64,000 nt of DNA from Chitinophaga niastensis (lineage in GTDB: Bacteria > Bacteroidota > Bacteroidia > Chitinophagales > Chitinophagaceae), in the NCBI RefSeq assembly GCF_003014755.1, contig NZ_PYAW01000003.1, positions 992,001-1,056,000 of the forward strand, given 5' to 3'. Positions 9,184-17,829 of the stretch are shown here, piece by piece. Every line of letters begins with the position of its first letter. The stretch's first letter is position 1. The position numbers were made by a program, and so were the translations under genes. Below the pieces are notes generated by a model, which made no database searches, was not told where the DNA came from, and saw nothing but the letters and a program-made list of their open reading frames with translations.

Positions 9184-10320
9184 CTATTTCTTCGCAGGCG
9201 CGCCTTGTGGTGCTGCCGGTATTCCTATCTGTATTTTGCCACCATCACGTAAACGCTGGAAGCCTTCTACAATGATCTTATCGCCGGCCTGTATACCGTC
9301 CATGATCACTATTCTATCTTTAAGCTTCGGACCTAAATGCACTTTCTGTTGTGCTGCTACAGAGTCTTTTGCTACAAACACAAAATACTCACCCATCTGC
9401 TCTGTGATGGCTTTATAAGGAATGATCAGCCTGTCGCCGGATTGCTCATTCAGTACCTGCAACACACAACTCATTCCCGGCTTCAGTTTATCATCCGGGT
9501 TATTAAATTCAATGCGCACGCGGATAGTACCGGTTTGGTTATCCACACCGCGATCAATAGCCATGATCTTTCCGGTGTGTACATATGCTGTACCATCAGA
9601 CAACTGTAAACGGAACGTAGAGTCGTTGGCGTTACCGTTGCCCTGCATAGCAGCAAAGCGGGAGATATCATTTTCTGTTACCACAAAATCCACTGCAATA
9701 GGATTTTCACTGGAAATTGTATTCAGCAGCGTGGTACCCGGACTTACCTGTGCTCCCAGTTTTACCTGCGAGATACCAATACGGCCGGTAAACGGCGCCT
9801 TGATGAGGGAATAATCCAGGTCGGTACGTACAGCAGCCAGGTTGGCTTCTGCCGCTGCCAACTGGCTACGGGAAGTTTCCAGCGTAGCTTGTGCGTTATC
9901 AAGGATCTGACGCGCTACTGCATCCTGTTCTGCCAGGCGCTGATAACGGATATCATCTTTTTTAGCCCTTTCAAAACTTGCTTTTGCACTGGCAATATTA
10001 GCCTGTGCCTGCAAATAAGCCGCTTCATATTTACGACGGTCTATTTCATACAGCGGTTTACCTTTCTGTACTACTTCACCTTCTTTAAAAAAGATGCCGG
10101 TGATAAAACCGGATACCTGCGAGCGCAGTTCTACCTGGTTCAGGGCAACTACTGTGGCAGGATATTTATCATAATAAACGGCCGGTGCCACCGATGCCTC
10201 CGTAACGTTTACCGGTGTAGGGGGTAAAACAGGCGCGCTCTTCTGAGCAGGGCCACTACAGGCAGTAAAGCCCAGTATACTGGCAGCGCTGATTAAGACA
10301 ATGTTGTTCATTTTTTTCAT
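9184..10320 (-). CDS. RND efflux periplasmic adaptor (membrane fusion protein), lipoprotein
   Basis: The AcrA/MexA-type adaptor links the RND pump to the outer-membrane channel. The start is placed at the ATG at 10318-10320, giving MKKMNNIVLISAASILGFTAC with a lipobox ending at Cys21. An in-frame ATG 18 bases further upstream (10338) would put extra residues ahead of a normal lipoprotein signal and is less likely. Domains in order are a barrel-sandwich strand (VELRSQVSGFI), a coiled-coil hairpin rich in Ala/Gln (about residues 85-160), the returning lipoyl half (LIKAPFTGRIGISQVKLG), then beta-barrel and membrane-proximal domains. The gene follows tolC almost without a gap. Confidence 0.93.
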   Translation of the reverse strand: MKKMNNIVLISAASILGFTACSGPAQKSAPVLPPTPVNVTEASVAPAVYYDKYPATVVALNQVELRSQVSGFITGIFFKEGEVVQKGKPLYEIDRRKYEAAYLQAQANIASAKASFERAKKDDIRYQRLAEQDAVARQILDNAQATLETSRSQLAAAEANLAAVRTDLDYSLIKAPFTGRIGISQVKLGAQVSPGTTLLNTISSENPIAVDFVVTENDISRFAAMQGNGNANDSTFRLQLSDGTAYVHTGKIMAIDRGVDNQTGTIRVRIEFNNPDDKLKPGMSCVLQVLNEQSGDRLIIPYKAITEQMGEYFVFVAKDSVAAQQKVHLGPKLKDRIVIMDGIQAGDKIIVEGFQRLRDGGKIQIGIPAAPQGAPAKK

Positions 10321-10338
10321 ATCCGTTCCGGTTACCAT

Positions 10339-11673
10339 TTAATAATTAGCTGTTAAGGTTCCTAATGCTTTTTGCAGATCAATCCTGCTGGACAATACCT
10401 GGTACATCGCGTTGTAATAGTTCAGCTGTGAGCTGCGCAATTCAGTTTCTGATACCAGTACATCCAGGTACGTCTTAATGCCTTCCTTGTATTGTAGCTG
10501 CAACATGTTGTATACATCCTGCGCCATCTGCACGTTTTCTTTTAACGTAAGATAGTCGTTCAGGTTACTCTTATAAGTAGCCATCGCCTGTGAATACTGT
10601 GTATTGATCTGACTTCTTAAAGCTGCAAAGTCCCACTGAGAGCGTTGCAGCTGCAGTTCTGCCATTTTGATATTATGTACCCGCTTTCCTCCCTGGAAAA
10701 TAGGCAACGATAATTTTAATCCCAGCAGTGAGTTAGGATAATCATTACTGTATAATTTGGCGAAGTCGGCACTCTGATAAGCAAATGCATAATTTACAAA
10801 TGCAGATAGGGTAGGTAGATAGCTCCACTTGTTATACTTCAGATTGGCTTTCAGCAAACTTTGTTGTGTTTCTAACAACTGGTATTCGATCCTGCTTTTG
10901 TAATCGGCTACCAGTATAGTATCCTCACCGGTTGCCTGTGTGGCCATTTGTGTAGTGTCGTAAGATAAAGGTACATCGCCGGCGCTGACAGGATAACCCA
11001 TCAGCTGTTTCAGATAAGCCTGTTTGGCTGTGAGCAGTTCACGTGCCGACTTCTGCTGAGCACGTGCATTGTTCAGCGAAATAGTGGCGCGCTTCGCATC
11101 TGTTTTATCTACCACACCACTTGCATACTGGTTATTGGCATCTTTCAGGCTACGTTCCAGTCGAAGAATATCTTCGTTTAACACATTGATCTGTTGCGCA
11201 GTGAGCAGTACATCATAGTATGCTTTACTTACATCTGCCACCAGCTCGATCTGATTGCGGGCGGTTGTTTGCTGGCTTTGTTTTCGTACATCCTTTGCCG
11301 TATTTGTTGCCAGCAACAGATCACGGGTAAAAAGATTCTGATTCAATCCAAACTGCGCGGTAGAAGTATTGGCCACACCCACTTTAGTAGGATTCCCACC
11401 AAAAATAGAAGTAGGTAATTCCAGATAATGCTGGATATTATAATCCAGGTTAATCTGGGGATACCAGTCGGCCAGCTTACTCTTCACAGTTCTATCTGTA
11501 ATCGCTTCATCAATGAGCGACTGCCGTATTACCGGCTGATGGGAGATAGCATACCGTAAGCAGTCCTTCAGGGTGGCGCGGGTTAGCAGAGAATCGGTAG
11601 ATTGCTGTGCATATACCTGCGGGGCGAAAAACATCCCACACGTCACAGCTAGTAAATAAAATGCTCTTTTCAT
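10339..11673 (-). CDS. TolC-family outer membrane efflux channel
   Basis: This is the outer-membrane factor of the tripartite pump. A signal peptide (residues 1-22, ending VYAQ) precedes two long repeated helical OEP domains rich in Gln, Asn and Ala. Family traits include LKDCLRYAISHQP near the start and LPIFQGGKRVHNIKMAELQL in the second repeat. The length of 444 residues is typical. It is the first gene of the efflux operon. The 415-bp region upstream holds a short palindrome that could be an operator. Confidence 0.92.
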   Translation of the reverse strand: MKRAFYLLAVTCGMFFAPQVYAQQSTDSLLTRATLKDCLRYAISHQPVIRQSLIDEAITDRTVKSKLADWYPQINLDYNIQHYLELPTSIFGGNPTKVGVANTSTAQFGLNQNLFTRDLLLATNTAKDVRKQSQQTTARNQIELVADVSKAYYDVLLTAQQINVLNEDILRLERSLKDANNQYASGVVDKTDAKRATISLNNARAQQKSARELLTAKQAYLKQLMGYPVSAGDVPLSYDTTQMATQATGEDTILVADYKSRIEYQLLETQQSLLKANLKYNKWSYLPTLSAFVNYAFAYQSADFAKLYSNDYPNSLLGLKLSLPIFQGGKRVHNIKMAELQLQRSQWDFAALRSQINTQYSQAMATYKSNLNDYLTLKENVQMAQDVYNMLQLQYKEGIKTYLDVLVSETELRSSQLNYYNAMYQVLSSRIDLQKALGTLTANY

Positions 11674-12035
11674 AAAAGGCTTTTGACATTCAGTTCATCG
11701 TTGTACCAATCGAAAGAAAAAATGATAGCCTTGAAAAAAGACAATTACTCTTTTTGGCATAGTATCATTGTTCTTTATTTGCTATATAGATTGCTCTATA
11801 TACACAGTTTAAATATTGCCGCGTAAACGTGTTTAAGCTGTAACAATTACAACAACAAACAGGTAGGCCGATAAGAGAGTTGCTTATTCAAAATCATCTG
11901 AAACGCCTTCTTAGCACGGTTTCCAATGCGGTTCCAGTGTTTGAATAAAACTTATAACAGTGAAGTAGGCAGGTAACAGACATGCTGTTACATTAGGTAA
12001 AATCAATTCGGGCGCTAAGATAACGTTCTGTTAAC
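11674..12035. other. Intergenic region upstream of the efflux operon
   Basis: This 362-bp stretch has no convincing ORF and is rather AT-rich. It should contain the promoter of the tolC-led operon, but I find no clean TAnnTTTG element on the minus strand. The only obvious structure is the TATATAGA palindrome described separately. Confidence 0.4.
11783..11802. promoter_or_regulatory. Candidate operator palindrome upstream of tolC
   Basis: TATATAGA, then a TTGC spacer, then TCTATATA form a perfect 8-bp inverted repeat 110 bases upstream of the tolC start. TetR/MarR-type sites often look like this, but no regulator gene lies nearby, so assignment is inference. Confidence 0.35.
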
Positions 12036-12063
12036 AAAAATCCACCCCTGGGGGTGGATTTTA
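12036..12063 (-). terminator. Terminator of lipA
   Basis: The minus strand forms a strong hairpin of AAATCCACCCC with its complement, followed by TTTTTG, about 25 bases after the lipA stop codon. Confidence 0.8.
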
Positions 12064-12088
12064 ACAATTACTTGAAGATCTTCTCCGG

Positions 12089-12988
12089 TCATCCTTTATT
12101 ACGACCGCTGACAATATGTTTTTCTGCATGATAGGAGGATCTTACTAACGGTCCTGACTCTACGTAGTCCAGTCCCATGTTGTAACCTATCTCCCGCAGC
12201 TCGGCAAATTCATCGGGATGTACAAAGCGTACCACAGGCAGATGTTTAGGTGTAGGTTGCAGATATTGACCTAATGTAACTACATCACAGCCATTATCGT
12301 ACAAATCCTGCATAGCCTGTACTACTTCTTCTTTGGTTTCACCAAGGCCCAGCATGATACCACTTTTGGTACGCATACCACCTGCTTTGAGGCGACGGAT
12401 CACTTCCAGGCTACGGTGATATTTAGCCTGTATCCTCACCTGTTTGGTTAAACGTTCTACTGTTTCCAGGTTATGAGATACAATTTCAGGCGCCACATCT
12501 ATAATACGCTGGAGATTTTCCCACTGTCCGCGGAAATCGGGGATCAGTGTTTCCATGGTGGTTTCGGGGTTTAAAGCCCTTACAGCATTGATGGTATTGG
12601 CCCAGATGATGGAACCACCGTCTTTCAGTTCATCTCTGTCTACAGAGGTGATAACGGCATGTTTCACTTTCATCAGGTAGATGGCCTCTGCCACACGTTG
12701 CGGCTCATCATGATCCACTGCTTCCGGACGACCGGTAGCTACGGCACAGAAACCGCAACTGCGGGTACAGATATTGCCCAGGATCATGAAGGTAGCTGTG
12801 CCGGCACCCCAGCACTCGCCCATATTGGGACAGTTACCACTTTCGCAGATCGTATGTAATTTATGAGTATCTACCAGGCTTCTCACCTGCTTATAGTTCT
12901 CGCCTATTGGTAATTTAACGCGCAGCCAGTCGGGCTTTTTTACTCTTGTGCTAGCCGGTTCGGCGGCTATAACGGGTAGTTCTTGCAT
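12089..12988 (-). CDS. lipA: Lipoyl synthase
   Basis: This radical-SAM enzyme inserts two sulfurs into protein-bound octanoyl groups to make lipoate. Both [4Fe-4S] sites are visible: the auxiliary cluster CX4CX5C at Cys48, Cys53 and Cys59 (CESGNCPNMGEC), and the radical-SAM CX3CX2C at Cys74, Cys78 and Cys81 (CTRSCGFC). The 299-residue length and the C-terminal RSSYHAEK motif, which carries a conserved Ser cluster ligand, are standard. No lipB is beside it. The gene has its own -7 element and its own terminator, so it is probably monocistronic. Confidence 0.97.
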   Translation of the reverse strand: MQELPVIAAEPASTRVKKPDWLRVKLPIGENYKQVRSLVDTHKLHTICESGNCPNMGECWGAGTATFMILGNICTRSCGFCAVATGRPEAVDHDEPQRVAEAIYLMKVKHAVITSVDRDELKDGGSIIWANTINAVRALNPETTMETLIPDFRGQWENLQRIIDVAPEIVSHNLETVERLTKQVRIQAKYHRSLEVIRRLKAGGMRTKSGIMLGLGETKEEVVQAMQDLYDNGCDVVTLGQYLQPTPKHLPVVRFVHPDEFAELREIGYNMGLDYVESGPLVRSSYHAEKHIVSGRNKG

Positions 12989-13012
12989 CGCTGATTCCTT
13001 TCTTTAAAAAAG

Positions 13013-13020
13013 CAAAGTTA
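13013..13020 (-). promoter_or_regulatory. Bacteroidota -7 element for lipA
   Basis: TAACTTTG on the minus strand matches TAnnTTTG exactly. It would give a 5' leader of under 20 nt for lipA. It sits between lipA and the stop codon of the preceding gene. No good -33 was found. Confidence 0.4.
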
Positions 13021-13024
13021 ACAC

Positions 13025-13840
13025 TTATCTCTTATTCCATCGCTTCCCGAATTGCAAACTAACATATCCATTAAAAAAGAACTGTTTATTCTGCTCATTT
13101 ACCATGATAGGGATCTTTTTGGTGTACATTTCTGCGTTCACCCCTACTTCCAGGGCACTTACCACCTCGTTGAAATGGGCCCAGTCGAAGCGCATACCCA
13201 ATTTAGCATGCAAACCCGGAACTACGCTCAGGTTATCCCAGCCTTTACCAAAACCGCCGGCACCATTGATCTTCTCAGGTATCAGGAAATTTCCGGGGTT
13301 ATTAGGGTCATATTTTATATCTACATCGTTGCCATTGGCATCTTTAGCGTTGAGATAGTAGGGTTTCAGCAAGCCCACTGACACTCCGCCATAATAAATG
13401 GCATCCACTTCCACCCCATTTTTATTGGCTTTACCGCCAATCAGGTAACGCTGCCCGATGCCCAGTTTGGCCTGGTAAAAGTTATTTTGTTTACCATATA
13501 TAAAAGGACGTTGCGTAAAGGAGTAGTCACTGCTCTGCCTTTTCACTTCTTTATGATCTTTCTTCTCTGCAAATTCAAACTGGAAATAGTTGACTATCTT
13601 TCTGTTCTTACGATAACCCATTTCCAGGAAACCGCTCCAGCCATCGGTATTTAAGCGGGCGCCCAGGGAGAAATCGCGCTGAAACACATTCTCTCCTTCT
13701 TCCTGTTCACGGAAGATGGCGATTTTTTTCAGCTTACGCTGCTCTTTGTCGCTTTTCTTACTTTGTTGCGTGTTAGTGGTTTGAGCAAATAAGCTCCCGG
13801 ATATTATTGCCAAAAACAGGATTAAGTATATTTTTTTCAC
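13025..13840 (-). CDS. Exported protein of unknown function, probable outer-membrane beta-barrel
   Basis: I do not recognise this family. The start is GTG at 13838-13840, because no in-frame ATG precedes the signal peptide MKKIYLILFLAIISGSLFAQ. After a Lys/Glu-rich linker, the 271-residue protein alternates aromatic and polar residues (SLGARLNTDGWSGFLEMGYR, YFQFEFAEKKD, GLHAKLGMRFDW) and ends in a strand, FFFNGYVSLQFGKRWNKR. This pattern fits an 8-10 stranded outer-membrane barrel. It is upstream of lipA, but lipA appears to have its own promoter. No functional guess is justified. Confidence 0.6.
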   Translation of the reverse strand: MKKIYLILFLAIISGSLFAQTTNTQQSKKSDKEQRKLKKIAIFREQEEGENVFQRDFSLGARLNTDGWSGFLEMGYRKNRKIVNYFQFEFAEKKDHKEVKRQSSDYSFTQRPFIYGKQNNFYQAKLGIGQRYLIGGKANKNGVEVDAIYYGGVSVGLLKPYYLNAKDANGNDVDIKYDPNNPGNFLIPEKINGAGGFGKGWDNLSVVPGLHAKLGMRFDWAHFNEVVSALEVGVNAEMYTKKIPIMVNEQNKQFFFNGYVSLQFGKRWNKR

Positions 13841-13923
13841 AGTGGGCTATTATTATAATAAATAAACGCTTGAACAAAGGTATTGTTATGTATATATTAC
13901 AAACGTACCTAATTTTTTTTGAG

Positions 13924-13952
13924 TTTGCCAGGACTGTTCTACCCTACCTTTG
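13924..13952 (+). promoter_or_regulatory. Bacteroidota promoter for the OsmC-family gene
   Basis: TTTG at 13924-13927, a 17-bp spacer and TACCTTTG at 13945-13952 match the -33/-7 consensus. The predicted transcript starts near 13959, about 47 nt before the ATG at 14006. This rules out the longer ORF that begins at 13919. Confidence 0.6.
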
Positions 13953-14005
13953 TACTTATACTAAAAATACATTTATTTTACGGTTCGAACATTAAATACA
14001 ACACC

Positions 14006-14413
14006 ATGCAAACAGCGGAAATAATCTATAGCGGTGAACTGCGTACTACAGCTACGCATTTACAATCAGGCACTGTCATTGACACAGATGCTCCCGTAGA
14101 TAACAATGGTAAAGGGGAAAGGTTTTCTCCTACAGACCTGGTAGCTACAGCGCTTGGCTCCTGCATGCTCACTATTATGGGCATCAAAGCCAGAGACAAT
14201 GGCTGGGCTATTGAAGGTACCAAAGTAAGTATCCAGAAAATAATGGGCACAGAACCCCGTCGCATTACCGGCGTAAAAATAATATTCGATTTCCCTACAG
14301 GGCACAACCTGGAAGAAAAAGATAAAACCATCCTCGAGAGAGCTGCATATACCTGCCCTGTGGCAAAGAGTGTGCACCCGGATATTTTGCAGGATGTAAC
14401 GTTTAACTGGTGA
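14006..14413 (+). CDS. OsmC family peroxiredoxin
   Basis: This 135-residue protein of the OsmC/Ohr superfamily reduces organic or inorganic hydroperoxides by a thiol mechanism. The two catalytic cysteines are Cys53 in TALGSCMLT and Cys117 in YTCPVAKSVH. The sequence fits the YhfA/OsmC-like branch rather than true Ohr. The start is taken at 14006 because a good promoter lies just upstream and inside the longer open frame. The TGA stop abuts the large compound palindrome. The gene is convergent with the DUF2851 gene. Confidence 0.9.
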   Translation: MQTAEIIYSGELRTTATHLQSGTVIDTDAPVDNNGKGERFSPTDLVATALGSCMLTIMGIKARDNGWAIEGTKVSIQKIMGTEPRRITGVKIIFDFPTGHNLEEKDKTILERAAYTCPVAKSVHPDILQDVTFNW

Positions 14414-14929
14414 TTGTCTTTCTCCCGATTAGACTGATTATGCTGATTACTATGATTTTATTTTTTTGATTTAGGAGGATTTAAAAAGATTTAAAAAGAT
14501 GAGCGGAGATTGTCTGAACTGTGATTTTTATGATTAATGTGATTATCCTGATTAGCGAAGATCTTAGCGGGTATTGTCTGAACCAGGATTTTTATGATTA
14601 GTATGATTATCCTGATGAGCTAAGATAATCGTGTATATCTTCAAGATAAACAATATAACATCCATCAGGGTAATCCATTCAATCCTAAAAATCCTGGTTC
14701 AGACAATACCCGCTAAGATCTTCGCTCATCAGGATAATCATATTAATCACAAAAATCATAGTTCAGACAATACCCGCTAAGATCTTCGCTAATCAGGATA
14801 ATCACATTAATCATAAAAATCACAGTTCAGACAATCTCCCCTAATCTTTTTAAATCTTTTTAAATCCTCCTAAATCAAAAAATAAAATCATAGTAATCAG
14901 CATAATCAGTCTAATCGGGAGAAAGACAA
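14414..14929. repeat. Family-A palindrome, copy 3: 516-bp compound form
   Basis: The outer arms (TTGTCTTTCTCCCGATTAG and complement) match copy 1. Inside them are nested additional modules that begin TTGTCTGAAC and carry GATTTTTATGATTA and GATTAGCGAAGATCTTAGC. These are present twice in each arm, with variants, around a centre near 14650. Palindromes seem to have been inserted inside palindromes. No ORF of note is inside. It fills the gap between the convergent OsmC and DUF2851 genes completely. Confidence 0.9.
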
Positions 14930-14935
14930 CCTCCC

Positions 14936-16219
14936 CTAACCTCCGCTCAATATCTTCACCCCGATAGCGCACTGCAAACACCTTTTCTCATCGCAATAAT
15001 ATTGCTTCAGCTGCAGTAATGCCTGCGACTCCAACGCGCTCTCCTGGCTTACTCCCAGCTTTACCCAACTGTTGGTGATCTTGTTTTTTTCTGCGGGTAG
15101 TTGCTGTAAAAAGTGCAATGCCTTTTCCTGGTAATATCTGAGGTGTTTTTGTTGTCCGTACAGGAACAGCAGCGGCAGTACTGTATTAATAAGAATGTTA
15201 TGTACTGCCTGTTTGCCGGGATGCTGCGCTTTAGTGACCATATGCCCGAAACGATAATGCTGATGCCAGTACGCAGACGGCTGTACGAAAAATAGTTGTT
15301 CCAGTTCCCTGATACTGGTAGCCTCCAGTATCCGCGAGAACAAATGCGACGTATGCTGCAATAACATGGCAAACGTAGCCAGCCGGATAGTAGGAAACGC
15401 CGCCGGCCGCATCCGCAGCCAGTTCCAGAGATGCGGCGCAATAGGACGCAACTTGTATTTATGCTGCAGGTGCGCAAACTCCTGTTGTAACTGTAACGGG
15501 TATACGTCTATGAAGGGTTGATCCAGCATCCCTGCCTGCCCGAACAGCAGTGCTTCTATCAGCAAAGGTTGGTGCCGGTAACGCATCAGCAGCTGCCATG
15601 GCAGCGACTGCGCCACCTGTAAAAAGGGTAATGCATTCACCGGGGTACCATAGCTTTGTGCTACTGCCCAATAACATACTTCTTCCCAGTTATAGTTACT
15701 GCATTGCAGCCACGCATGCAGGCCGCTCATTTTGCGCTCCCAGCGCTCAGCCAGCAGTCGCTCTTTCCAGCTAAGCCAGGTGAGATGCGGGATCCGGCTT
15801 ACACAATCGGCACACGGGATAAAAGGCGACGACTGCCGGAGTTGTTCATACCGCTGCAGCAGCAGTTTAGGGATGTATTGCTGTAACTCAATGCAGGGTG
15901 CTCCTCCCACAATGTGGGCCACTGTATCGTGTTCAAACACCACATGCAGTATAATCCGCTGGTATTGCGCATTGTGTTGGTGCCCATGCCGGAACCAGTC
16001 GGATGTTTTCAGGTGCAGCTCTACCTGCCCCACCCATAATGTGTTGCCGATTTTAATTTTTGCTGCCGTAAAATCCGGTCCGCCGTTATGGTTGTGTAAT
16101 CCGGGGTATAAAATCTGCACCGGCTCGCCGCTGGTGGTTTTCAGACCGTCTTGCCTAAATAGCCTTAATGCCCAGATATGCTGGAATAGCTCTTCAGAGA
16201 GCAGTGGGTTAACCTGCAT
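14936..16219 (-). CDS. DUF2851 family protein
   Basis: This 427-residue cytoplasmic protein belongs to the DUF2851 family, widespread in Bacteroidota and of unknown function. The N-terminal region is the most characteristic: FQHIWALRLF, GLHNHNGGPDFTAAKI and WVGQVELHLKTSDWF. Conserved Asp, Glu and His in this block give it the look of a nuclease-like fold, but that is only an impression. The C terminus has several cysteines (YYCDEKRCLQCAIG), which could bind a metal. It is divergent from the SAM riboswitch and the methionine genes, with a 131-bp shared promoter region. Confidence 0.8.
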   Translation of the reverse strand: MQVNPLLSEELFQHIWALRLFRQDGLKTTSGEPVQILYPGLHNHNGGPDFTAAKIKIGNTLWVGQVELHLKTSDWFRHGHQHNAQYQRIILHVVFEHDTVAHIVGGAPCIELQQYIPKLLLQRYEQLRQSSPFIPCADCVSRIPHLTWLSWKERLLAERWERKMSGLHAWLQCSNYNWEEVCYWAVAQSYGTPVNALPFLQVAQSLPWQLLMRYRHQPLLIEALLFGQAGMLDQPFIDVYPLQLQQEFAHLQHKYKLRPIAPHLWNWLRMRPAAFPTIRLATFAMLLQHTSHLFSRILEATSIRELEQLFFVQPSAYWHQHYRFGHMVTKAQHPGKQAVHNILINTVLPLLFLYGQQKHLRYYQEKALHFLQQLPAEKNKITNSWVKLGVSQESALESQALLQLKQYYCDEKRCLQCAIGVKILSGG

Positions 16220-16298
16220 AAAAGATATGGTTGGTAATTAAAATAATACCACATAAAGGTAATAAAACATCATTAATAAAAATAAATTCCGGTTTCAA

Positions 16299-16331
16299 TT
16301 TGGAAATCTGACAAAAGTGATATTACCTTTG
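16299..16331 (+). promoter_or_regulatory. Promoter of the SAM-riboswitch transcript
   Basis: TTTG at 16299-16302 and TACCTTTG at 16324-16331, spaced 21 bp, resemble the Bacteroidota -33/-7 pair. Transcription would start about 10-15 nt before the riboswitch P1 stem. Confidence 0.5.
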
Positions 16332-16350
16332 CGCCAGTTCTTACACATCA

Positions 16351-16465
16351 CTTATCCAGAAAGGCGGAGGGACTTGGCCCTGCGATGCCTTAGCAACCTT
16401 TCCTGATTTAATTATCAGGAAAAAGGTGCTAATTCCTGCCTCGGTGCAAACCGGGGAAAGATAAG
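16351..16465 (+). promoter_or_regulatory. SAM-I (S-box) riboswitch
   Basis: The S-box core is clear: P1 strand CTTATCC, then GGAGGGACTTGGCCC, the GATGCCTTAGCAACC block, a variable P3 hairpin (CCTGATttaattATCAGG), GGTGCTAATTCC, a P4 hairpin, and the closing AAAGATAAG that pairs with P1. It lies 185 bases before the metB-like gene and has an intrinsic terminator downstream. High S-adenosylmethionine is therefore expected to stop transcription into metB and hom. Confidence 0.95.
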
Positions 16466-16505
16466 TTGGCAGAGATTATACTTCACAGATATACATATTC
16501 TAAGG

Positions 16506-16537
16506 AGCTCTTCCAACACATGGGAGAGCTTTTTTTA
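16506..16537 (+). terminator. Riboswitch-controlled intrinsic terminator
   Basis: AGCTCTTCC and GGGAGAGCT form a 9-bp stem with a 7-nt loop, followed by seven T. It lies 40 nt after the S-box P1 and before the metB-like start, the usual place for the expression platform of an S-box. I did not identify the competing antiterminator pairing. Confidence 0.8.
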
Positions 16538-16650
16538 TGCCCTCTCCACTCCCACTTCATGGATTTGTTGTTGTTTAAGTTGATCTTTAATGATAAAGTT
16601 GCAGCAGATAATTGTGCACATTGACATATCATTAAAAATAATTTAATAAC

Positions 16651-17829
16651 ATGAAAACAGCTACACAACTGATTCATAGCATACCAATTGATGAACTGAC
16701 AGGCGCCATATCAGTGCCTATCTATCAGACCTCTACTTTTGTACAGGAATCACCTGGCATTAATAAAGGTTTTGAGTTTTCGCGGGCAAACAATCCCACG
16801 CGGAAGGTGCTGGAAGACCTGATATGCAACCTGGAAGAAGGTTTCGCCGGATTCGCATTCGCCAGCGGCATGTCCGCCATAGATGCGGTTTTGAAGCTGT
16901 TGAAAACCGGCGACGAAATTATGGCGGTGGAAGATACCTATGGTGGCATCTTCCAGATCTTCAACCATATGTTTGAACGTTTTGGTATCAAAGTAAATTT
17001 TGTAGACACCAGCAATACCGATAAAGTACTGGCTGCCATCACGCCCAATACCAAGGTGATATGGCTGGAATCTCCTACCAATCCAACTTTACGCATATCT
17101 GATATAAAATCTATCGGCAAAATTGCCAAACAACATAATATCCTGCTGGTAGTAGATAATACTTTCAGTACACCGCTGCTGCAGCAACCATTAACACTGG
17201 GTGCGGATATCGTTATCCACAGCGCTTCCAAATATCTCTCCGGCCATAGTGATGTAATTGCCGGCCTGGTAGTGGTAAACTCCAAGCCCCTGGCTGATCA
17301 GATCCGCTACAACCAGAATATTTCCGGTAGCATCCTCAGTCCGTTTGAAGCCTGGCTTACCATCCGTGGCATTGAAACATTGTACCTGCGGCTGGAAAAA
17401 CAATGCAGTAATGCTTCCGCCATTGCCAACTGGCTGGCCGTACATCCTGCGATAGATAAGGTTTTCTATCCGGGCCTGGCTACACATAAGAACCACCACA
17501 TTGCACGTAAGCAACAAAAACAATACGGTGGCCTGGTTAGCTTCTCTCTGAAAAGCGACAATATAAAAAATGCGATCCGCATCGTAAATGCTACCAAACT
17601 ATTTAAGCTGGCAGAAAGTTTTGGCGGCGTAAAGAGTATGCTGGCCCATCCGGCCACTATGACGCATCGCAACATACCGGAAGAGTTCCGGAAAAAAACA
17701 GGTTTGCAGGACTCCTGCATCCGTTTGTCAGTAGGCATTGAAGATGCCGATGACCTGATCAACGACCTGAAACAAGCGCTGGATAAACTAAATCATCCCG
17801 CGGGTAAGCAAATCACTGTTTTACAATAG
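16651..17829 (+). CDS. metB: PLP-dependent trans-sulfuration enzyme (cystathionine gamma-synthase-like)
   Basis: This 392-residue enzyme of the Cys/Met-metabolism PLP family probably joins activated homoserine with cysteine or sulfide on the way to methionine. Visible features are the SRANNPTR motif near residue 44, EDTYGGI near 94, the PLP aspartate in VVDNTFSTP, and the Schiff-base lysine Lys194 in SASKYLSGHSD. The sequence alone does not separate gamma-synthase, gamma-lyase and sulfhydrylase. The upstream SAM riboswitch and the downstream homoserine dehydrogenase argue for a biosynthetic role. The TAG stop is part of the palindromic repeat that follows. Confidence 0.88.
   Translation: MKTATQLIHSIPIDELTGAISVPIYQTSTFVQESPGINKGFEFSRANNPTRKVLEDLICNLEEGFAGFAFASGMSAIDAVLKLLKTGDEIMAVEDTYGGIFQIFNHMFERFGIKVNFVDTSNTDKVLAAITPNTKVIWLESPTNPTLRISDIKSIGKIAKQHNILLVVDNTFSTPLLQQPLTLGADIVIHSASKYLSGHSDVIAGLVVVNSKPLADQIRYNQNISGSILSPFEAWLTIRGIETLYLRLEKQCSNASAIANWLAVHPAIDKVFYPGLATHKNHHIARKQQKQYGGLVSFSLKSDNIKNAIRIVNATKLFKLAESFGGVKSMLAHPATMTHRNIPEEFRKKTGLQDSCIRLSVGIEDADDLINDLKQALDKLNHPAGKQITVLQ

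Noticed and set aside
13919..14005. N-terminal extension of the OsmC-family protein
   Set aside because: It contains the consensus promoter of the gene and adds 29 non-conserved residues.
14414..14929. CRISPR array
   Set aside because: Repeats are palindromic nested arms with variable units, not regular direct repeats with unique spacers, and no cas genes are present.
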